From NCBI GenBank assembly GCA_002838945.1, contig PGXB01000014.1, positions 1-64,000 on the forward strand: a DNA stretch of 64,000 nucleotides, read 5' to 3'. Each line of letters opens with the position of its first letter. Position 1 is the stretch's first letter. Shown here piece by piece: positions 48,575 through 59,248 of the stretch. Both the position numbers and the translations under genes were made by a program. The stretch comes from a candidate division Zixibacteria bacterium HGW-Zixibacteria-1. GTDB taxonomy: Bacteria > Zixibacteria > MSB-5A5 > GN15 > PGXB01. The notes under the pieces were generated by a model that made no database searches, was not told where the DNA came from, and saw nothing but the letters and a program-made list of their open reading frames with translations.

Positions 48575-50917
48575 TTGCGAAAAATATGCAGGATATTTAA
48601 ATGCTCCTGTGATTTATCTTCTTTTGTTATTTTAATACTCCTACAAATATTAACGGCCCCCCGGGTTTATCCGGATGCTTCCAACAGGGCCTCATTGCAC
48701 GGTACAATCAAAGGGCGGGTAGTCGATGCCGATGTCAGGGCGGCCCTGGTCGGAGCCAATATTTATATAATTGATTCCGATTTCGGAACCGTCACGGACA
48801 CGGCCGGTTTTTTCACTTTCGCGAATCTGCCGGTCGGGAAATACAGCCTTCGGATCACCCATATCGGCTATACTCCGGTAATGAAAACCGATATAAATAT
48901 CAAACCTGACCGGATTACATATGTTTATCCGGAGTTGAAGGCGGCCGCCGTGCCGGGACGAAAAATCAGGGTAACCTCGGGTTATTTTCCCGCCCTGGAC
49001 CGTAATCCGGTCGGCGCGATCAATTTTTCAAAGGTCGAAATAGAGCGGTCCCCCGGCTTTGCCTCCGACGTTACCCGTGTCATCAGCACCCTGCCGAGCG
49101 TGTCCAGCTTTGATGACCGGTTCAACAATCTTATCGTCCGCGGGGGCAACCCCATAGAAAACGGTTTTCTGGTTGACGGGGTTCCGATTCCCAATGTCAA
49201 TCATTATGCATCCTATGGGGCGCCCGGGGGGATAATCGGGCTGCTGAATATCGATCTTTTCGAAGAACTCAATTTTTACACCGGCGGCTTTCCGGCGTGG
49301 TACGAAAACCGCTTGTCATCCTATATGGATATAAAGTATCGTGAGGGTAATCGCGAAGAGTTCGACGGCAAGGCGGTCCTGGATCTGGGCGGCTGCGGAC
49401 TGATTGCGGAGGGGCCACTGCATCATGGTCAAGGCGCCTGGCTGGTGGCGGCACGACGCGGTTTTCTTGATCTTCTTATGGATATCCTTGATATAGATAT
49501 GGCGCCCAAGCACTGGGACATTCAAACAAAGTTAACCTATGATTTATCGCCGAACAATAAGTTGAGCGCCCTGGCTATTGCCGGTTCAAGTGATGTGTCG
49601 GTTGCCAGAGATGACGCCGATGTCCTCGGCGGCTCCAATTATGGTGATGCCGCCGACTCGGAGTTCGATATGGGGTTGAGCTGGAGGTATCTCTGGAATC
49701 AGAACGGCTATTCGGATCTCATCTTATCGAGGACCCATATGAAGTATGACTTCCTCAGCAGATGGTATGAAAACGATTCACTGCATTTCACTACAGAGTC
49801 GCTGGAAGATTATTATCAGCTGAAAAATTCGCAGCACCTGAGGGTCAGCGAATCGATATTACTGGATTTCGGTCTTAGCCTGGGATTAAATCATGCCGAC
49901 ATAGATTATTATTTCGCGGCAATGCGCGATAATTATTTGATGAGTCTTCCCGAGACATACATAAAGACCGTCGAAGAAACATTTAGTGTCGGGTATTTCT
50001 TCAGTTCCACTTTCAGAATAAGCGAAAGACTGAACACTACGGTCGGGGTTCGATCGGATTATTTCTCCTACAATATGGATCATCACTGGTCCCCCCGCCT
50101 TTCGTTTTCATACAGGCTGTCGGAAAGAACGGCCCTGACCGGGGCATTTGGAACTTATTATCAGAACCTGCCGATGATATTCCTCGGCCAGTACGATAAC
50201 GCCGATGATATCGGCGATCTGCGCTCGCACCACTATATCATCGGGATCAATCAAATTCTTGCCGATGATACGCGCCTGACGGTCGAGTATTATGAGAAGC
50301 AGTACCGCAATTTCCCGATCGATGTCAATCAACCGATGATATTTCTTATTGATGAGGTTCTGGAATATTACGGGTTTTTCCTGAGTCACCGGGAACTGGT
50401 CGGTGGCAGCCGGGCGGCCAGCCGCGGGATCGAGGTTGTTCTTCAGAAAAAATTTTCCGGGAAATTGTACGGGCTGCTTGGAGGGACCTATTACGAAGCC
50501 AGATATCGCGGTCTTGATGATATCTGGCGCAACCGCGTCAACGATAACAGGGTGAACCTTACGGCGGAGGGCGGTTATCGCCCGGATGATAATTGGGAGT
50601 TCAAAATACGCTGGGAATTTGCCGGAGGGCGGCCATATACGCCATACGATTCATCGGCATCGGTGCAGCAGGGCGACGGCATACTGGATCGCAATAATAT
50701 TAACGGCGAGAGGCTGCCCGATTATCATGGCATGTCGGTTCGCATCGACCACAGATTCAATTTCACGCATTCCAATCTAAGGATGTACCTGAGCATATGG
50801 AATCTTTATAACCGGAAAAATGTGGCCACTTATGACTGGAGCAAGGCGGAAGAAAGAACACACTTCAATCATCAACTCAGCTTCCTGCCGGTGGCCGGCT
50901 TCGAGTACAAGTTTTAG
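48575..50917 (+). CDS. TonB-dependent receptor with CarboxypepD-regulatory-like domain
   Basis: The 780-residue outer-membrane protein starts at TTG just after the previous TGA, with AAGGTG as ribosome site. It has a signal peptide, a beta-sandwich CarboxypepD_reg-like domain (about 45-125: G-R-V-V-D-A-D...G-A-N-I-Y...D-T-A-G-F-F-T-F), a plug domain (N-L-I-V-R-G-G-N-P...V-D-G-V-P-I-P-N, about 145-250) and a 22-strand-type barrel. This layout is typical of SusC-like and FCB receptors. The transported ligand is unknown, and no SusD is nearby. Confidence 0.86.
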   Translation: MRKICRIFKCSCDLSSFVILILLQILTAPRVYPDASNRASLHGTIKGRVVDADVRAALVGANIYIIDSDFGTVTDTAGFFTFANLPVGKYSLRITHIGYTPVMKTDINIKPDRITYVYPELKAAAVPGRKIRVTSGYFPALDRNPVGAINFSKVEIERSPGFASDVTRVISTLPSVSSFDDRFNNLIVRGGNPIENGFLVDGVPIPNVNHYASYGAPGGIIGLLNIDLFEELNFYTGGFPAWYENRLSSYMDIKYREGNREEFDGKAVLDLGGCGLIAEGPLHHGQGAWLVAARRGFLDLLMDILDIDMAPKHWDIQTKLTYDLSPNNKLSALAIAGSSDVSVARDDADVLGGSNYGDAADSEFDMGLSWRYLWNQNGYSDLILSRTHMKYDFLSRWYENDSLHFTTESLEDYYQLKNSQHLRVSESILLDFGLSLGLNHADIDYYFAAMRDNYLMSLPETYIKTVEETFSVGYFFSSTFRISERLNTTVGVRSDYFSYNMDHHWSPRLSFSYRLSERTALTGAFGTYYQNLPMIFLGQYDNADDIGDLRSHHYIIGINQILADDTRLTVEYYEKQYRNFPIDVNQPMIFLIDEVLEYYGFFLSHRELVGGSRAASRGIEVVLQKKFSGKLYGLLGGTYYEARYRGLDDIWRNRVNDNRVNLTAEGGYRPDDNWEFKIRWEFAGGRPYTPYDSSASVQQGDGILDRNNINGERLPDYHGMSVRIDHRFNFTHSNLRMYLSIWNLYNRKNVATYDWSKAEERTHFNHQLSFLPVAGFEYKF

Positions 50918-51053
50918 TTAAAATCCATATTAATTTCCACATAGGAAGGCGGCATAAGGAGCCCGATTTACTCGTTCCTCGAATATTGTTTGCATTTGTA
51001 ATATTTCTTGAGTACCTTTTGCCGTATTATCAAGGCCGGATGGAGGTTTTCAG

Positions 51054-53702
51054 ATGAAAAAGCTGTCGTTGATTTTTATCATTATTATGATATCGGAGCC
51101 GGCTATGATCGCCGGTGCGGCGGAATTCGGAAACATGGCGATATATCTGGATAAATCGATTACGGAAGATTTCTCGCGGATGAGTATCCAGCTTGAAGGC
51201 GAGCCGATGGTTCGATATTTCGATAAAAATCGAGAGATGATATTCTGGGATATTTATCCCGGCCACTATGATATTCAACTGGCTTTTCCGGATGATCGCG
51301 GGGCTGTTTCCGTTAAGGCGGAGGTCTTGCCCGGACTGACCAGCAAAATTATTATTCGGAATAGCGACGGAAAATATCTTCTGCACAACGATGGTTTCGC
51401 TGATCAAGGCGGCCATATTTTGACCTTTGACCGAAATGAGATTAACAGCATGCCGGGTGAGTTGTCGGACGGTCTCGGGATACTGGCCCCGGCGGGCCGC
51501 GACAGTGTGCGGTATTCATATGAAGGACTGAATATCGCGGAAGAAACACAGGGGCGGGTTTTTGCGCCCAACTCGAAAACAATGCCGGACCTGGCGCTGG
51601 TCAATATCAGCGACCCGTTTGCGGGATACGGCGATGAAAATATCAGCCTGATCAACAATTATCTCGGCCCGGAGAAAATGGGCGGTGAATATACGTACGG
51701 AACCAGGGATCAAAGGTACTACCGGGTGGTGGCGCGGCATGAACTTCCGAGGGGAGTCGGCTCGGCCTTTGGCGCCCTCAGTTTTGACAATCTGGGTGAC
51801 GCCGACCCGAAATGGAATGTTGACTGCCGGCTGCCGCATAACGGCGCCGAAAATGTCGAGCTGCTGGGCGGGATCGGGTTTAATATTCTGACGCGCTTCA
51901 AATCTGATGTCAGCATTTATTACAAGTCGATCAAGCGGGACTACTATGAGCATGCCTATTATTTTGATTATGTGCACTCGCCTCGTGAGGAATTGAATGC
52001 TTATGGCGGCGATTTGTCGGTGAGCGGCTGGCTGATGAAAGATCTTTTCATGAATGTCAGAGTCGGAATTTCCGGCGACGAAAGCAGAAAAGGCGACGGC
52101 AAATTTTTCGACAATTTAACGGCGTATGATCGGACAATCTCGAATCCAAGCTATGATCCCCACTATCTGTTCTATGCCTGGGATGATATGGAAGAAATTA
52201 CCGACACTCTCGATGAGTCGCATTATTATAGTGTTTACAGCAGATATCAGACTCGTGAAAAGAAAGCTTTTGTGCAGTTGAAAAAGCAATTTTCAGACAA
52301 TATTGAAGTATGGTCGGATGTTCAATATTCAGTCTCAACCTTCAGAAAATACGTGAGCCTGGATGCAACACAGGGATATAGTGCTTCACTCGTTGACGTC
52401 ATCGGGTTTGACTCGCTGGGCGATGAGACCACTGAGAATAACTACTTCGCCGATATTCCCCATCCAAAGAAGCTGAATCTTTCAATTGGTGCAAAAATAA
52501 TCGATCGGAAATATTTTGTAAAAGGCACTGTCGATTATTACAGGTTCGACCCCGGTGCGCTGGTCTTCCGCGATCCTCTTAATCCGCTTGATCCCGACGG
52601 TATAGATGATTATGACCTGGAAGCGGTGGATATGAAAGAAACTGAGGTAAACACCGATGTGGGATTCAGATTTTCGGGCGGGTATTCTTTGCGGAATTCT
52701 CTTGATTTGTTCGCCAACGCGGTCAGAACCTATGAATATCCTTCCTATGACAGTCTTTATGTCGGTTTTGAATTTCTGGAAAGTCGAATTTCAGCGGGTT
52801 CATATTATCCATTCCCCAATGCCAACCTAAGTTCGATAAAGCATACTCAACTTGAATCTGGATTAAGATTCACAACTCATGATAATTCTTTATCTTTGTC
52901 TTATCAGTACAGAAGGTCGGATGGATTTTATGGTTTTTATCATTTTTCCGCGATACCGTACTCATATGATATGCTGGAAAATCGGGACGTGAAGGGAACC
53001 GAGAATGCGCTGGTACTAAGCTATCAGTATTCGGGAAAACATTTTATCAATACCGCCCTGTATGGCGAAGTTGTGTGGCGCAAATGGGACAGGGATATAG
53101 TCTTAAGATATTATCATGATTACAATATTGCATGGAGCAACCCAGCCAGTATTCCTGCTTCATCAATCGAATTCGATACTTATAAACTGGGCGGAACTTT
53201 CGGGCTCCACCCTGGAAACCTCAATCTTGATCACGACCGCTTATATGCAAAGATTCTCTCCCGCCTTGGTCTGAATATATCGTTTGATTATAAGAGCGGC
53301 CTGCGCTATACCAAAATGGCTCCTTATGACGAGGTTTCGTTCGGCGATGCTCAGGTAACACCGGTATCGCCGTTTTTCTCCGAGAAGGCGCGTCACTTCT
53401 TCGAGGTGAATCTGGCCCTGTCGGCGCGGGTTGCCGATTTCAGGGGAGCATCAATGTCGCTCTGTTTCGAGGTGCTCAATCTACTCGACCGGGATAATTT
53501 TCTTGATGTGTATGACGCCACCGGCAGGGCTGATTATGACGCCTATGACCAGACGATTGACTATGATTTGCAGGCTACGGATGAAAACATTTATGACAAC
53601 TCCGGTCTTACCTTCGCCGAGAAATATGCGCTCAGGCTGAATGATCCGAATAACTACAGCCGTCCGCGGTTATTACGGATTCTGGCTCGACTGGAGTTTT
53701 AA
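51054..53702 (+). CDS. Large outer-membrane beta-barrel protein
   Basis: The 882-residue protein has a signal peptide (to A-G-A), a short beta domain (about 25-110), a plug-like stretch with L-S-D-G-L-G-I-L-A-P (about 140-200) and a long barrel with alternating aromatic strands. It ends R-I-L-A-R-L-E-F, an outer-membrane-type terminal aromatic. It resembles TonB-dependent receptors but the plug motifs are weak. TGGAGG precedes the ATG. It lies downstream of the receptor gene with 136 bases between, and a terminator follows. Confidence 0.75.
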   Translation: MKKLSLIFIIIMISEPAMIAGAAEFGNMAIYLDKSITEDFSRMSIQLEGEPMVRYFDKNREMIFWDIYPGHYDIQLAFPDDRGAVSVKAEVLPGLTSKIIIRNSDGKYLLHNDGFADQGGHILTFDRNEINSMPGELSDGLGILAPAGRDSVRYSYEGLNIAEETQGRVFAPNSKTMPDLALVNISDPFAGYGDENISLINNYLGPEKMGGEYTYGTRDQRYYRVVARHELPRGVGSAFGALSFDNLGDADPKWNVDCRLPHNGAENVELLGGIGFNILTRFKSDVSIYYKSIKRDYYEHAYYFDYVHSPREELNAYGGDLSVSGWLMKDLFMNVRVGISGDESRKGDGKFFDNLTAYDRTISNPSYDPHYLFYAWDDMEEITDTLDESHYYSVYSRYQTREKKAFVQLKKQFSDNIEVWSDVQYSVSTFRKYVSLDATQGYSASLVDVIGFDSLGDETTENNYFADIPHPKKLNLSIGAKIIDRKYFVKGTVDYYRFDPGALVFRDPLNPLDPDGIDDYDLEAVDMKETEVNTDVGFRFSGGYSLRNSLDLFANAVRTYEYPSYDSLYVGFEFLESRISAGSYYPFPNANLSSIKHTQLESGLRFTTHDNSLSLSYQYRRSDGFYGFYHFSAIPYSYDMLENRDVKGTENALVLSYQYSGKHFINTALYGEVVWRKWDRDIVLRYYHDYNIAWSNPASIPASSIEFDTYKLGGTFGLHPGNLNLDHDRLYAKILSRLGLNISFDYKSGLRYTKMAPYDEVSFGDAQVTPVSPFFSEKARHFFEVNLALSARVADFRGASMSLCFEVLNLLDRDNFLDVYDATGRADYDAYDQTIDYDLQATDENIYDNSGLTFAEKYALRLNDPNNYSRPRLLRILARLEF

Positions 53703-53718
53703 TTGAAGAAATTAAAGG

Positions 53719-53745
53719 GGCCGGTTGATTACCGGCCTTTTTTTT
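53719..53745 (+). terminator. Rho-independent terminator
   Basis: GGCCGGT / ACCGGCC around TGATT with an eight-T run, 17 bases past the barrel-protein stop. Confidence 0.9.
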
Positions 53746-53885
53746 CGGTATTTTTGCTTCCAGTCACCGGCGGCAGGAAACGGCTGAAACAATATTTTAT
53801 TTCTTTCGTCTCTCTTATTGATTTATTAATATGACGCGTTACATTTTGAACTAAAGATGGTTTATTTAAGAGAGGAAGGGTCGGT

Positions 53886-54593
53886 ATGAAAGTAATCAAA
53901 TTGGCTTGTCTGATGATGGTGGGGGCGTTTCTTATGTCGGCGGCTCCGGCCGGGGCATTCACGAATTTTCAGGGTGGAGTCAACCTGCTTCTGGGTTTCC
54001 CGCAGGGCGATTTCAAGGATGAGCTTGACAAAACCGGCGTCGGGATCGGCGGCGAATTTCTCTATACCCCAGGCAATTCATTTTTTGGAATCGGCGCCTC
54101 GATGGGTTTTATGGTTTACGGCCATGAAACACACCGGGAACCGTTCAGCTCTACTATCCCCAATGTTTTTGTGGATGTGACCACCGATAACAATCTTATC
54201 CTGGGGCATCTTTTGTTCCGGGTCCAGCCGAAAACCGGCCCGATTCGCCCGTATGGAGAAGGGCTGATCGGATTAAATTACCTTTTCACCGAAACAACCA
54301 TCGAAGATATCGGCGATGGTGAGGATATCGCCAGTTCGACCAATTTGGATGACGCCGTTTTCAGCTATGGCGCCGGGGGCGGTGTCATGATAAATTTATA
54401 TTCCGGCGATCCGACCCACGGCAAATTGTGGCGATTGATGATGGATCTTCGTCTGCGGTATTTGATCGGCGGCGAAGCCGAATATCTGAAAGAAGGGTCG
54501 ATCGTTGTCGAGGATGGGCAGGCTTACTATGATATCAGCAAGTCCAAGACCGACATGATGACGGCCCAGATCGGGTTAACCTTCGAGTTTTAG
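53886..54593 (+). CDS. Small outer-membrane beta-barrel protein
   Basis: The 235-residue protein has a signal peptide ending A-G-A and about eight beta strands with alternating hydrophobic residues and glycine-rich turns. It ends with I-G-L-T-F-E-F, the phenylalanine terminus favoured by the BAM complex. OmpW/OprF-like barrels of this size are common. AGAGAGGAAGG precedes the start. Function unknown. Confidence 0.78.
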   Translation: MKVIKLACLMMVGAFLMSAAPAGAFTNFQGGVNLLLGFPQGDFKDELDKTGVGIGGEFLYTPGNSFFGIGASMGFMVYGHETHREPFSSTIPNVFVDVTTDNNLILGHLLFRVQPKTGPIRPYGEGLIGLNYLFTETTIEDIGDGEDIASSTNLDDAVFSYGAGGGVMINLYSGDPTHGKLWRLMMDLRLRYLIGGEAEYLKEGSIVVEDGQAYYDISKSKTDMMTAQIGLTFEF

Positions 54594-54617
54594 AAAACTT
54601 TCTATGGATTACAGCAG

Positions 54618-54645
54618 GGACGGGTTTTCAACCCGTCCTTTTTTT
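54618..54645 (+). terminator. Rho-independent terminator
   Basis: GGACGGGTT / AACCCGTCC with a seven-T run, 24 bases past the small-barrel stop. It is also part of the family of GGG-TTT-rich hairpins in this genome. Confidence 0.85.
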
Positions 54646-54679
54646 AATATAGACAGAATTATTTTAAAACAGGATAAAA

Positions 54680-55981
54680 CTACTTCATCAGCACCATCTT
54701 CCGGGCTTCCTTGAAATCGCCGGTCTTCAATTCATAGAAATATATGCCCGATGGCGCCGGATTGCCGTTACGGTCGGTGCCGTCCCAGATGACTGAATAT
54801 TCTCCGGCGGCATATTCGCTGTTAACCAATCGTCTAATGTTTTGCCCGAGTATATTGTAAATCGATATATCCACATGGGCGCGGGATGAAAGCGAGTATT
54901 TGATTTTTGTCGAAGCATTGAACGGATTGGGATAATTCTGCGAAAGCTTATAAGTGGCCGGCAGATTACCGTGACTGTCATCGGTGACATCGGATGCCTC
55001 ATGTTCGAATGATGTCAACCCGTCACCAAAAGTGGAGATCCAGACTCTTCCCGAGGTATCGACGGCGATATCGGTGACATTGGCATTGCTCCCGACACCA
55101 TTGTAGCGGTTGTAGGTTGTCCAGTCGGCGCCGTCGAAGACCGATATCCATACTTCAAACGCTTGGGTCCAGGCATGACCGGCCCAGATATTTCCCAGGC
55201 TGTCAACAGCGACAGCCATCACTGCTCCGGGCGCGAGACCATCATCCGCTTCGGTGTAATTGACCCAGTCGGCGGCGCCATCAAAACGGCTCAGCCCGGA
55301 GTCGGTGCCTAACCAGAAATATCCGGAAGGATCCTGAACCATCGCATAAACAAGGTCGCCCTTCAGGCCGCTGTTATCCTGAGTGTACGAGGTCCAGATG
55401 CCGTCGTGATCGATTTTTGAGACTCCCCCCCGTGTCGCGAACCAGACGTTGCCGTCGGCATCAATTAGCGATGACAGTGTACTGTTGTCGGCCAGGCCGC
55501 TGTCCACCGTGTAATGGGCGAGAGTGGTATCGCCGTCATATTTGAGAACGCCGGCGCCGAATGTCCCCAGCCACATGAAACCGGAATCATCGACAACCAT
55601 GGTTTTGATATCGACATGCTCCAGACCGACCCCCTGAACGTATTGGGTCCAGGTAATTAAACCGTCAAAGCTGCAAAAGCCGTAAAAAGAGGCGAACCAT
55701 AATGTTCCCGATGAGTCGGAAGTAATATCGTTAATGGTGTTACTAATTAACCCGATTAATTGAGTATATGGCTCGTGGTGAGTGCCGTCGAATTTTTCGA
55801 CACCGCTGCCGTTGCTTCCGATCCAGATGGAGCCCGAAGTATCGGCATGAAGCGTGTTAATATAATTGTCGATCAGATCGTTATTCTCAGAATCATAAAA
55901 TTTCCAGCCGGCCGCGGCGGGCCCGACTAATCCGACAATCAGAATGGTTATGGCTAAAATCGTTATTTTTGCAGGCATCAT
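54680..55981 (-). CDS. Secreted beta-propeller protein with FlgD-like sorting tail
   Basis: The 433-residue precursor has a signal peptide, about seven two-component-regulator-propeller repeats (D-x-x-G-x-x-W-x-G-T/S-x-G-x-G-x...) up to residue 340, and a C-terminal FlgD-Ig/Por-type domain: L-S-Q-N-Y-P-N-P-F-N, D-I-S-I-Y-N-I-L-G, G-I-Y-F-Y-E-L. In FCB bacteria this tail marks surface export. No histidine kinase is attached. The gene is divergent from the subtilase. Confidence 0.85.
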   Translation of the reverse strand: MMPAKITILAITILIVGLVGPAAAGWKFYDSENNDLIDNYINTLHADTSGSIWIGSNGSGVEKFDGTHHEPYTQLIGLISNTINDITSDSSGTLWFASFYGFCSFDGLITWTQYVQGVGLEHVDIKTMVVDDSGFMWLGTFGAGVLKYDGDTTLAHYTVDSGLADNSTLSSLIDADGNVWFATRGGVSKIDHDGIWTSYTQDNSGLKGDLVYAMVQDPSGYFWLGTDSGLSRFDGAADWVNYTEADDGLAPGAVMAVAVDSLGNIWAGHAWTQAFEVWISVFDGADWTTYNRYNGVGSNANVTDIAVDTSGRVWISTFGDGLTSFEHEASDVTDDSHGNLPATYKLSQNYPNPFNASTKIKYSLSSRAHVDISIYNILGQNIRRLVNSEYAAGEYSVIWDGTDRNGNPAPSGIYFYELKTGDFKEARKMVLMK

Positions 55982-56121
55982 TTATTTTCTCCCGTTTATA
56001 TAATTGACGTAAATACTTTGATAATATAACAATAAAGTTGGATTTTTAAAACCCGGTTTAGTATTCGAACGGCATCAAAATGTATAAAATCGATTAAAAA
56101 TGTAATTGATATCAATTCTGC

Positions 56122-56149
56122 TTGCCTTTTGGGAATTTTTTATTATACT
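56122..56149 (+). promoter_or_regulatory. Promoter of the subtilase gene
   Basis: TTGCCT (56122-56127) and TATACT (56144-56149) lie 16 bases apart, about 100 bases ahead of the start. The rest of the 270-base divergent spacer shows nothing else. Confidence 0.55.
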
Positions 56150-56251
56150 TAACCCGTTGGAAGACAATAAAGTAATGCATGGCGAAAAAATTCTTTAATC
56201 GGCCTTATTGTCGAATATGACCATAATTAAATGGCAACATAAGCAGGGTGT

Positions 56252-59248
56252 ATGAATAGTATGAAGAAATTGATGATTTTGTCAATGGTGTTTATCGTGA
56301 TGATAATAGTGCATCGCCCGGTATTATCCGGTCAAATGGCGCCGGAGCTGGCGGCGAAAATATCCGGGGCGGGCGCCTACGATAAAATTCCGGTTATCAT
56401 AACGCTCAAACAGCCGGTTTCCAAAACAAACATTAAGAGTGACCTGCAATCCAATTATCATACTTTCAAAGCCCGGCATCTGGCCGGAGTCGAACGGCTT
56501 AAAGGTGAAGCATCGTTCACACAGACCGGATTACTGGCCGCCCTGGAACAGCTCGAGCAGTCGGATCTGGCGGAAAATATTAAAGGTCACTGGATAGTCA
56601 ATGCCGTCACCGTTTCGCTCTCAGTTTCCAAATTGAAAAATATATCTTCCCGATCGGATGTCGATGTCATGTATGAGCTGCCGCAATTAGAGCTTGTCGG
56701 ACCAACCTATATCTCCCCTTCTCAGCCGAATTTACTGCCGTCGGCGCCGGAGCCGAATATCAGGATGGTCGGAGCCGACTCCGCCTGGGCGCTGGGTTAC
56801 AACGGAGAGGGCAGGATTGTTTGTTCATTCGATACCGGTGTCGAGGGCGGCCACCCGGCTCTTAAGGATAAATGGAAAGGGCTTGACGGCGACTCGGCCG
56901 CCGCCTGGTTCGATCCGATCGGCATGCAGCCATTTCCGCATGTTTTCGCGTATCTTCCTGATGCCACCCATGGAACGCATGCGATGGGTATCATGGTGGG
57001 GGCAGGGGTTGATTTATATCTAAGTAAAGACAGTATCGGTGTGGCTCCCGGGGCGAAATGGATCTCCGCGGCGGTCATCAGTTTGATCGGAGCTTCGGTT
57101 ATCGATGCTTTCGAGTGGGCGGCCGATCCCGATGGCGACCCGAACACGATCAGCGATGTGCCGGATGTAATCAATCACAGTTGGGAGTACCGGAACCTGG
57201 GCTGCAGCGATTATTTCAGGGAGATGATCGACAATGTCGAGGCGCTCGGCGTTGTTAATATCTTTGCCGCCGGTAACAGCGGGCCGAATGCGCGGACAAT
57301 GTCCAATCCGGCCTGCCTGGCCTATGATTCTCTCGACTGCTTTGCGGTCGGCTCGATTTACTATGGTGACAGCCTTATCGCCCGTTATTCTTCACGCGGG
57401 CCGTCGAACTGCAATCCGCTTTCGATTGACATGATCAAACCGAATCTGGCTGCTCCCGGCGACAGTATCTGGTCATCGATCGGTTCACAGTTTATGTCTC
57501 GCGCCAATGGCACATCGATGGCCGCGCCGCACGTTGCGGGGGCAGTGGCGATTTTGCGCCAGTATGCTCCCGATGCCACGGTCGATGAGATCAAGCAGGC
57601 GCTTATCGCCGGGGCGAGCGCCGCGCCCGACCCCGAGCCGCTTCCCAATAACACTTACGGCTGGGGCATGCTTTACATTCCCGCCGCGCTGACGGCGCTG
57701 GATACGATCATGCATTCCCCGGCGCCGAATCTCAAAATATATTCATTTGAACATCCTTTGGTTTTGCCGGGCGACACGGTCAGCGGGATGGTCATCATCA
57801 AGAATGTCGGCGCCCGTATCGAAAATATTGTCGGCGATGTTTATGATAACAGCGGCGGGCTGGATATCCTCATCAACAGTCTTATCTTCGGGACAGTCGA
57901 ATCGGGCGACACCGCCCACAGCGATATCGAATTCATGGCGGTGGTGCATGACACGGTAACGAGCGGGCGGCTGTTGTCGGTGAATATCGATTTGAGTGAC
58001 GGCGCCGGATACCTGATGCCGGGACAATTGTATATTCGCATCGGCAGCGCGCCGGAAAAAACATTTTACACGCATACCAATGATGTGCTCGATTTCACCG
58101 TTTCCAATTATGGCATCTATGGCTTTGCCTTCAATAGTTTCGATCCGCTCAGTTTCAGCGGCTTTCGCTATATAAATAAATCCCGCAATGATATGTTCGA
58201 AGGGTCGTTTATTATCGGAACCGATGTCGATCATATCTCCGACGGTATCCGCAACTATGCGGAGGAGCCGGACAATGATTTTGCGGTCGCTCCGGAAGGT
58301 GATCTGATCATTTCTGTCCCCGGTCCAAAGGCCGACCAGCAAACATATGCGGTCTTCGATGACAGCCGGGCCGAAAATCCAATCGGCCTCGAGATAACGC
58401 AAAAAACGTACAGCTGGAACAGTCCGCCCAATGATAATTATGTAATAATGCAATATATTTTTAAGAATATATCTGATAGTGCAATCAATGATATCTATGC
58501 CGGTTTGTTCATGGATTGGGACTTGTATAATGATTTTCATGACAGCGCCGGTTATGTCGAAGCCGAAAATCTGGGTTTTATAAATCATGGCCTTGTCAAC
58601 ACTCTGCCGCCGACTCCGGCCAAATATCGCGGGGTCACGGTCATAAATCCGGAAGGTATGGCCGCAAGTAATATTATCAGTAGCCTTGTTACATCTTCGC
58701 CTTTTAAAGATTTATCATTTGCGGAATCAACAAAATATGATCTCCTGACTGACGCCGTTTTTGATGCAGCCGCGAATTCCTGGTTTGATCTTGCCCAAGT
58801 GGTCTCGACCGGGCCGTTTAACCTGGCTCCCGGCGAGATAGATACCGCCGTTTTTGCCATCGTGGCGGCTGACAGCACGCTCGGTAATCTAACGGCAACG
58901 TCAGCGGCGGCGCGGGCAATGTATGATATCGTGACCGATGTCAGACTGGTCGATAATGATATTCTCCCAAACAAGTTTACACTGGGCCAGAATTATCCCA
59001 ACCCGTTTAACCCCGCAACCCGGATTGCTTTCGATCTGAAGAGCCGTTCGCGGGTGAATCTGTCCGTCTACAATCTGCTGGGCCGCCGGGTGGCGGAGTT
59101 GATCGACACCGAGTTGCCGGCCGGGAGCTATGAAAGTTCGTGGGATGGGCGCGATCGGTCCGGTCATGAAGCCGCGGCGGGGGTTTATTTTTACCGGCTG
59201 GAAGCGGGTAAAACGAGCCTGACGCGGAAAATGGTCCTTCTGAAATAG
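56252..59248 (+). CDS. Secreted subtilisin-like (S8) protease with FlgD-like sorting tail
   Basis: The 998-residue precursor has a signal peptide (ATG 56261 is an alternative start), an I9-like propeptide (about 45-145), and an S8 domain with D194 in F-D-T-G-V, H240 in H-G-T-H and S422 in G-T-S-M-A-A-P-H; the oxyanion asparagine is in A-A-G-N-S-G. A long beta-rich stretch (about 490-900) has no name I can give. The C-terminus is an FlgD-like domain: L-G-Q-N-Y-P-N-P-F-N-P-A-T and G-V-Y-F-Y-R-L. All catalytic residues are present. It ends about 150 bases before tRNA-Glu, marking the chromosomal side of the integrated element. Confidence 0.93.
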   Translation: MNSMKKLMILSMVFIVMIIVHRPVLSGQMAPELAAKISGAGAYDKIPVIITLKQPVSKTNIKSDLQSNYHTFKARHLAGVERLKGEASFTQTGLLAALEQLEQSDLAENIKGHWIVNAVTVSLSVSKLKNISSRSDVDVMYELPQLELVGPTYISPSQPNLLPSAPEPNIRMVGADSAWALGYNGEGRIVCSFDTGVEGGHPALKDKWKGLDGDSAAAWFDPIGMQPFPHVFAYLPDATHGTHAMGIMVGAGVDLYLSKDSIGVAPGAKWISAAVISLIGASVIDAFEWAADPDGDPNTISDVPDVINHSWEYRNLGCSDYFREMIDNVEALGVVNIFAAGNSGPNARTMSNPACLAYDSLDCFAVGSIYYGDSLIARYSSRGPSNCNPLSIDMIKPNLAAPGDSIWSSIGSQFMSRANGTSMAAPHVAGAVAILRQYAPDATVDEIKQALIAGASAAPDPEPLPNNTYGWGMLYIPAALTALDTIMHSPAPNLKIYSFEHPLVLPGDTVSGMVIIKNVGARIENIVGDVYDNSGGLDILINSLIFGTVESGDTAHSDIEFMAVVHDTVTSGRLLSVNIDLSDGAGYLMPGQLYIRIGSAPEKTFYTHTNDVLDFTVSNYGIYGFAFNSFDPLSFSGFRYINKSRNDMFEGSFIIGTDVDHISDGIRNYAEEPDNDFAVAPEGDLIISVPGPKADQQTYAVFDDSRAENPIGLEITQKTYSWNSPPNDNYVIMQYIFKNISDSAINDIYAGLFMDWDLYNDFHDSAGYVEAENLGFINHGLVNTLPPTPAKYRGVTVINPEGMAASNIISSLVTSSPFKDLSFAESTKYDLLTDAVFDAAANSWFDLAQVVSTGPFNLAPGEIDTAVFAIVAADSTLGNLTATSAAARAMYDIVTDVRLVDNDILPNKFTLGQNYPNPFNPATRIAFDLKSRSRVNLSVYNLLGRRVAELIDTELPAGSYESSWDGRDRSGHEAAAGVYFYRLEAGKTSLTRKMVLLK

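Noticed and set aside
57743-58588. 281-codon open frame antisense to the subtilase
   Set aside because: Shadow of the subtilase beta region; no start signal or domain.
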